From Mycobacterium sp. (GTDB lineage Bacteria > Actinomycetota > Actinomycetes > Mycobacteriales > Mycobacteriaceae): a stretch of DNA of 5,693 nt. Position numbers and translations under genes: made by a program. Positions 1 to 5,693 of this stretch are shown here, piece after piece (the stretch's first letter is position 1; every line of letters starts with the position of its first letter). Where the stretch lies: the NCBI GenBank assembly GCA_019246375.1, contig JAFAQO010000201.1, positions 1 to 5,693 on the forward strand, in the 5' to 3' direction. A model generated the notes under the pieces. The model was not told the origin of the DNA and did no database searches. It saw only the letters and a program-made list of their open reading frames with translations.

Positions 1-2388
<2,388 letters not shown>

Positions 2389-2392
<4 letters not shown>

Positions 2393-3270
2393 GCTCTCAC
2401 CACCTTTGTGCCCGTGCCAGCGTCGGTGAATAGTTCGACCAAGACGCAATGTTCGACGCGGCCGTCGATGATATGTGCGCTGGGCACGCCACCGCCAACC
2501 GCGCGCAGGCACGCCTCGACCTTCGGGATCATGCCGGCCTGCAGGATCGGCAGCAGCTCTGCGAGCATCTCGGTGTCGATTTCGCTGATCAGCGAATCGC
2601 GGTCCGGCCAGCGGGTGTAAAGGCCTTCGACATCGGTGAGCATCAGCAGCTTCTCGGCGCCCAACGCTTCGGACAGCGCCGCGGCGGCGGTGTCGGCGTT
2701 GATGTTGTGCACTACGCCGTCGGCGTCGGGTGCGAGTGTCGACACCACCGGGATGCGGCCTGCCGCAATAAGATCCAGTACAGCGGCGGTGTTGACTTCC
2801 TCGACATCGCCGACCAGTCCGATATCGGTGGTGATGCCGTCGACGGTGACGCTGCGCCGCACAGCGGTGAACAGCTGCGCATCCTCGCCGGTGATACCGA
2901 CGGCGTATGGTCCGTGTGCGTTGATCAGGTTGACCAGTTCCCGGCCTACCTGACCGAACAACACCATCCTCGCCACGTCGAGCACTTCCGGTGTGGTGAC
3001 CCGGAAACCGCCTTTGAAGTCACCCGGGATACCGAGTCGCTGCAACATCGTGGTGATCTGCGGTCCTCCGCCATGCACCACGACGGGATGGATCCCGCAG
3101 TTGCGCAGAAACGCCATGTCGGCGGCAAAGGCCTGACGCAGCGTGTCGTCGGTTATCGCGTTGCCACCGTATTTGACGACGACGATCCGGCCGTGCAGCT
3201 GCTTGAGCCAGGGCAGCGCTTCGGCCAGCACCTGCGCTTTGATCTGCGTTGGCAGCGCACTGGCGGTCAT
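2389..3270 (-). CDS. argB: Acetylglutamate kinase ArgB
   Basis: Amino-acid kinase family enzyme that phosphorylates N-acetyl-L-glutamate with ATP, the usual arginine-inhibited step. It has 293 residues. Motifs are KYGGNA (33-38, phosphate binding), HGGGPQI (66-72), FKGGFRVT (85-92), NINADTAA (189-196), [10 protein letters not shown] (209-218), and GMIPKVEAC (246-254). About 28 residues precede the first beta strand ([18 protein letters not shown], 10-27); such an N-terminal helix is known from hexameric, arginine-sensitive kinases and is absent from the short E. coli enzyme, so feedback inhibition is expected (inference). The ATG at 3270 is chosen because it overlaps the stop of the small upstream ORF (ATGA) and fits the family N-terminus ([13 protein letters not shown]). 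There is no purine-rich ribosome site before it; the preceding bases are GGCGGCGCGTC. The same frame is open upstream through the repeat into argJ, which I regard as incidental. Confidence 0.96.
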
Positions 3271-3364
3271 GACGCGCCGCCGACGATGCAGAGCGAAGGA
3301 CGAGGAGGGGCGCTCATGACGCGCCGCCGACGATGCAGAGCGAAGCGATGAGGAGGAGGGGCGC

Positions 3365-3368
<4 letters not shown>
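3267..3368 (-). CDS. 33-residue mini-ORF within the MIRU-like repeat, linking argJ and argB
   Basis: Small ORF with no recognised domain. Its ATG (3368) overlaps the argJ TGA as ATGA, and its TGA (3269-3267) overlaps the argB ATG as ATGA, so it fits base for base between the two genes. The peptide starts MSAPPPHRF, has four arginines in a row at 13-16, then a second Met at 18 that starts the second repeat unit (MSAPPRPSL) and ends GGAS. No ribosome site is visible before either ATG; translation would have to come from ribosomes terminating on argJ. Mini-ORFs of this kind, overlapping both neighbours, were described for the MIRU elements of M. tuberculosis (for example senX3-regX3). It is likely to act by keeping ribosomes flowing into argB rather than as a protein with its own job (inference). 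The internal ATG (3317) could give a 16-residue version. Confidence 0.5.
3271..3317 (-). repeat. Repeat unit B (47 bp, argB-proximal)
   Basis: Second unit, ending directly before the argB ATG. Its length is 2 modulo 3, so an ORF started at its own ATG (3317), or read in from unit A, meets a TGA overlapping the argB ATG. The last 30 bases, from the CTTCGCTCTGC stretch onward, appear identical to unit A. Confidence 0.88.
3318..3368 (-). repeat. Repeat unit A (51 bp, argJ-proximal)
   Basis: First unit after the argJ stop. It differs from unit B mainly by 4 extra bases and one or two substitutions in the CCTCCTCCTCATCGCTTCG stretch. Being a multiple of three long, it carries the mini-ORF frame through into unit B instead of ending it at the unit boundary. 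Confidence 0.88.
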
Positions 3369-5654
<2,286 letters not shown>

Positions 5655-5656
<2 letters not shown>

Positions 5657-5663
5657 ATTATTA
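5655..5663 (-). promoter_or_regulatory. Possible -10 element of the arg operon promoter
   Basis: On the minus strand the AT-rich TAATAATTT stands out from GC-rich surroundings and contains TAATTT (5660-5655), which fits the mycobacterial TANNNT -10 pattern. A start site about 7 bases downstream, near 5648, would lie inside the ArgR operator and leave a leader of some 30 bases before the argC ATG at 5619. No convincing -35 hexamer is seen, which is common in mycobacteria. This is inferred from composition and position only. Confidence 0.4.
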
Positions 5664-5693
5664 CTTTGCCTGGTGTTCCGCATGCCGACCTCA

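Noticed and set aside
2393..2512. A 40-codon upstream extension of argD starting at 2512.
   Set aside because: It lies wholly inside argB, is Arg-rich as expected of out-of-frame GC-rich DNA, and the ATG at 2392 has both a good ribosome site and the ATGA overlap.
2449..3351. A long plus-strand open frame of 300 codons opposite argB.
   Set aside because: It mirrors argB codon structure in GC-rich DNA, has no recognisable domain or ribosome site, and lies antisense to an intact conserved gene. The same applies to the plus-strand frames opposite argF, argJ and argD.
5682..5693. A plus-strand ATG (atgccgacctca) at the right edge, possibly the start of a divergent gene.
   Set aside because: Only four codons are visible and there is no clear ribosome site before it; nothing supports a gene.

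Overview
The window is a GC-rich (roughly two-thirds G+C by eye) stretch carrying an arginine-biosynthesis operon, all on the minus strand, in the order argC - argJ - argB - argD - argF - argR. Reading goes from about position 5630 down to position 1. Gene order, the protein sequences (ArgJ with Thr200 at its self-cleavage site, a 404-residue ArgJ, an ArgR with a short Lys/Arg-rich start) and the style of the repeat described below all point to a Mycobacterium. It is probably a slow grower. From memory the proteins are close to, but not identical with, those of M. tuberculosis, so I favour a non-tuberculous species.

Layout from right to left. Positions 5629-5693 hold no gene but carry the operon control region: an AT-rich -10-like stretch and an ArgR operator made of three TGCA half-sites exactly 10 bp apart. 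argC (4576-5619), argJ (3365-4579), argB (2389-3270), argD (1190-2392), argF (267-1193) and the first 90 codons of argR (1-270, cut by the window edge) follow with no intergenic space. Every directly abutting gene pair overlaps by the four bases ATGA, a stop-start arrangement typical of translational coupling. The exception is argJ/argB, where a 98-bp tandem repeat (51 + 47 bp) sits between the two genes. It resembles a mycobacterial interspersed repetitive unit (MIRU). It encodes a 33-residue mini-ORF whose start overlaps the argJ stop (ATGA) and whose stop overlaps the argB start (ATGA), so the coupled chain is kept through the insertion.

Together the enzymes take N-acetylglutamate to citrulline. 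ArgJ makes N-acetylglutamate and recycles the acetyl group from acetylornithine, ArgB phosphorylates it, ArgC reduces it, ArgD transaminates it, and ArgF carbamoylates ornithine. ArgR, the arginine-responsive repressor, is encoded at the end of the same transcript and probably binds the operator before argC. argG and argH, expected next in mycobacteria, would lie beyond position 1. The most interesting item is the MIRU-like element and its mini-ORF; the rest is a conventional operon.
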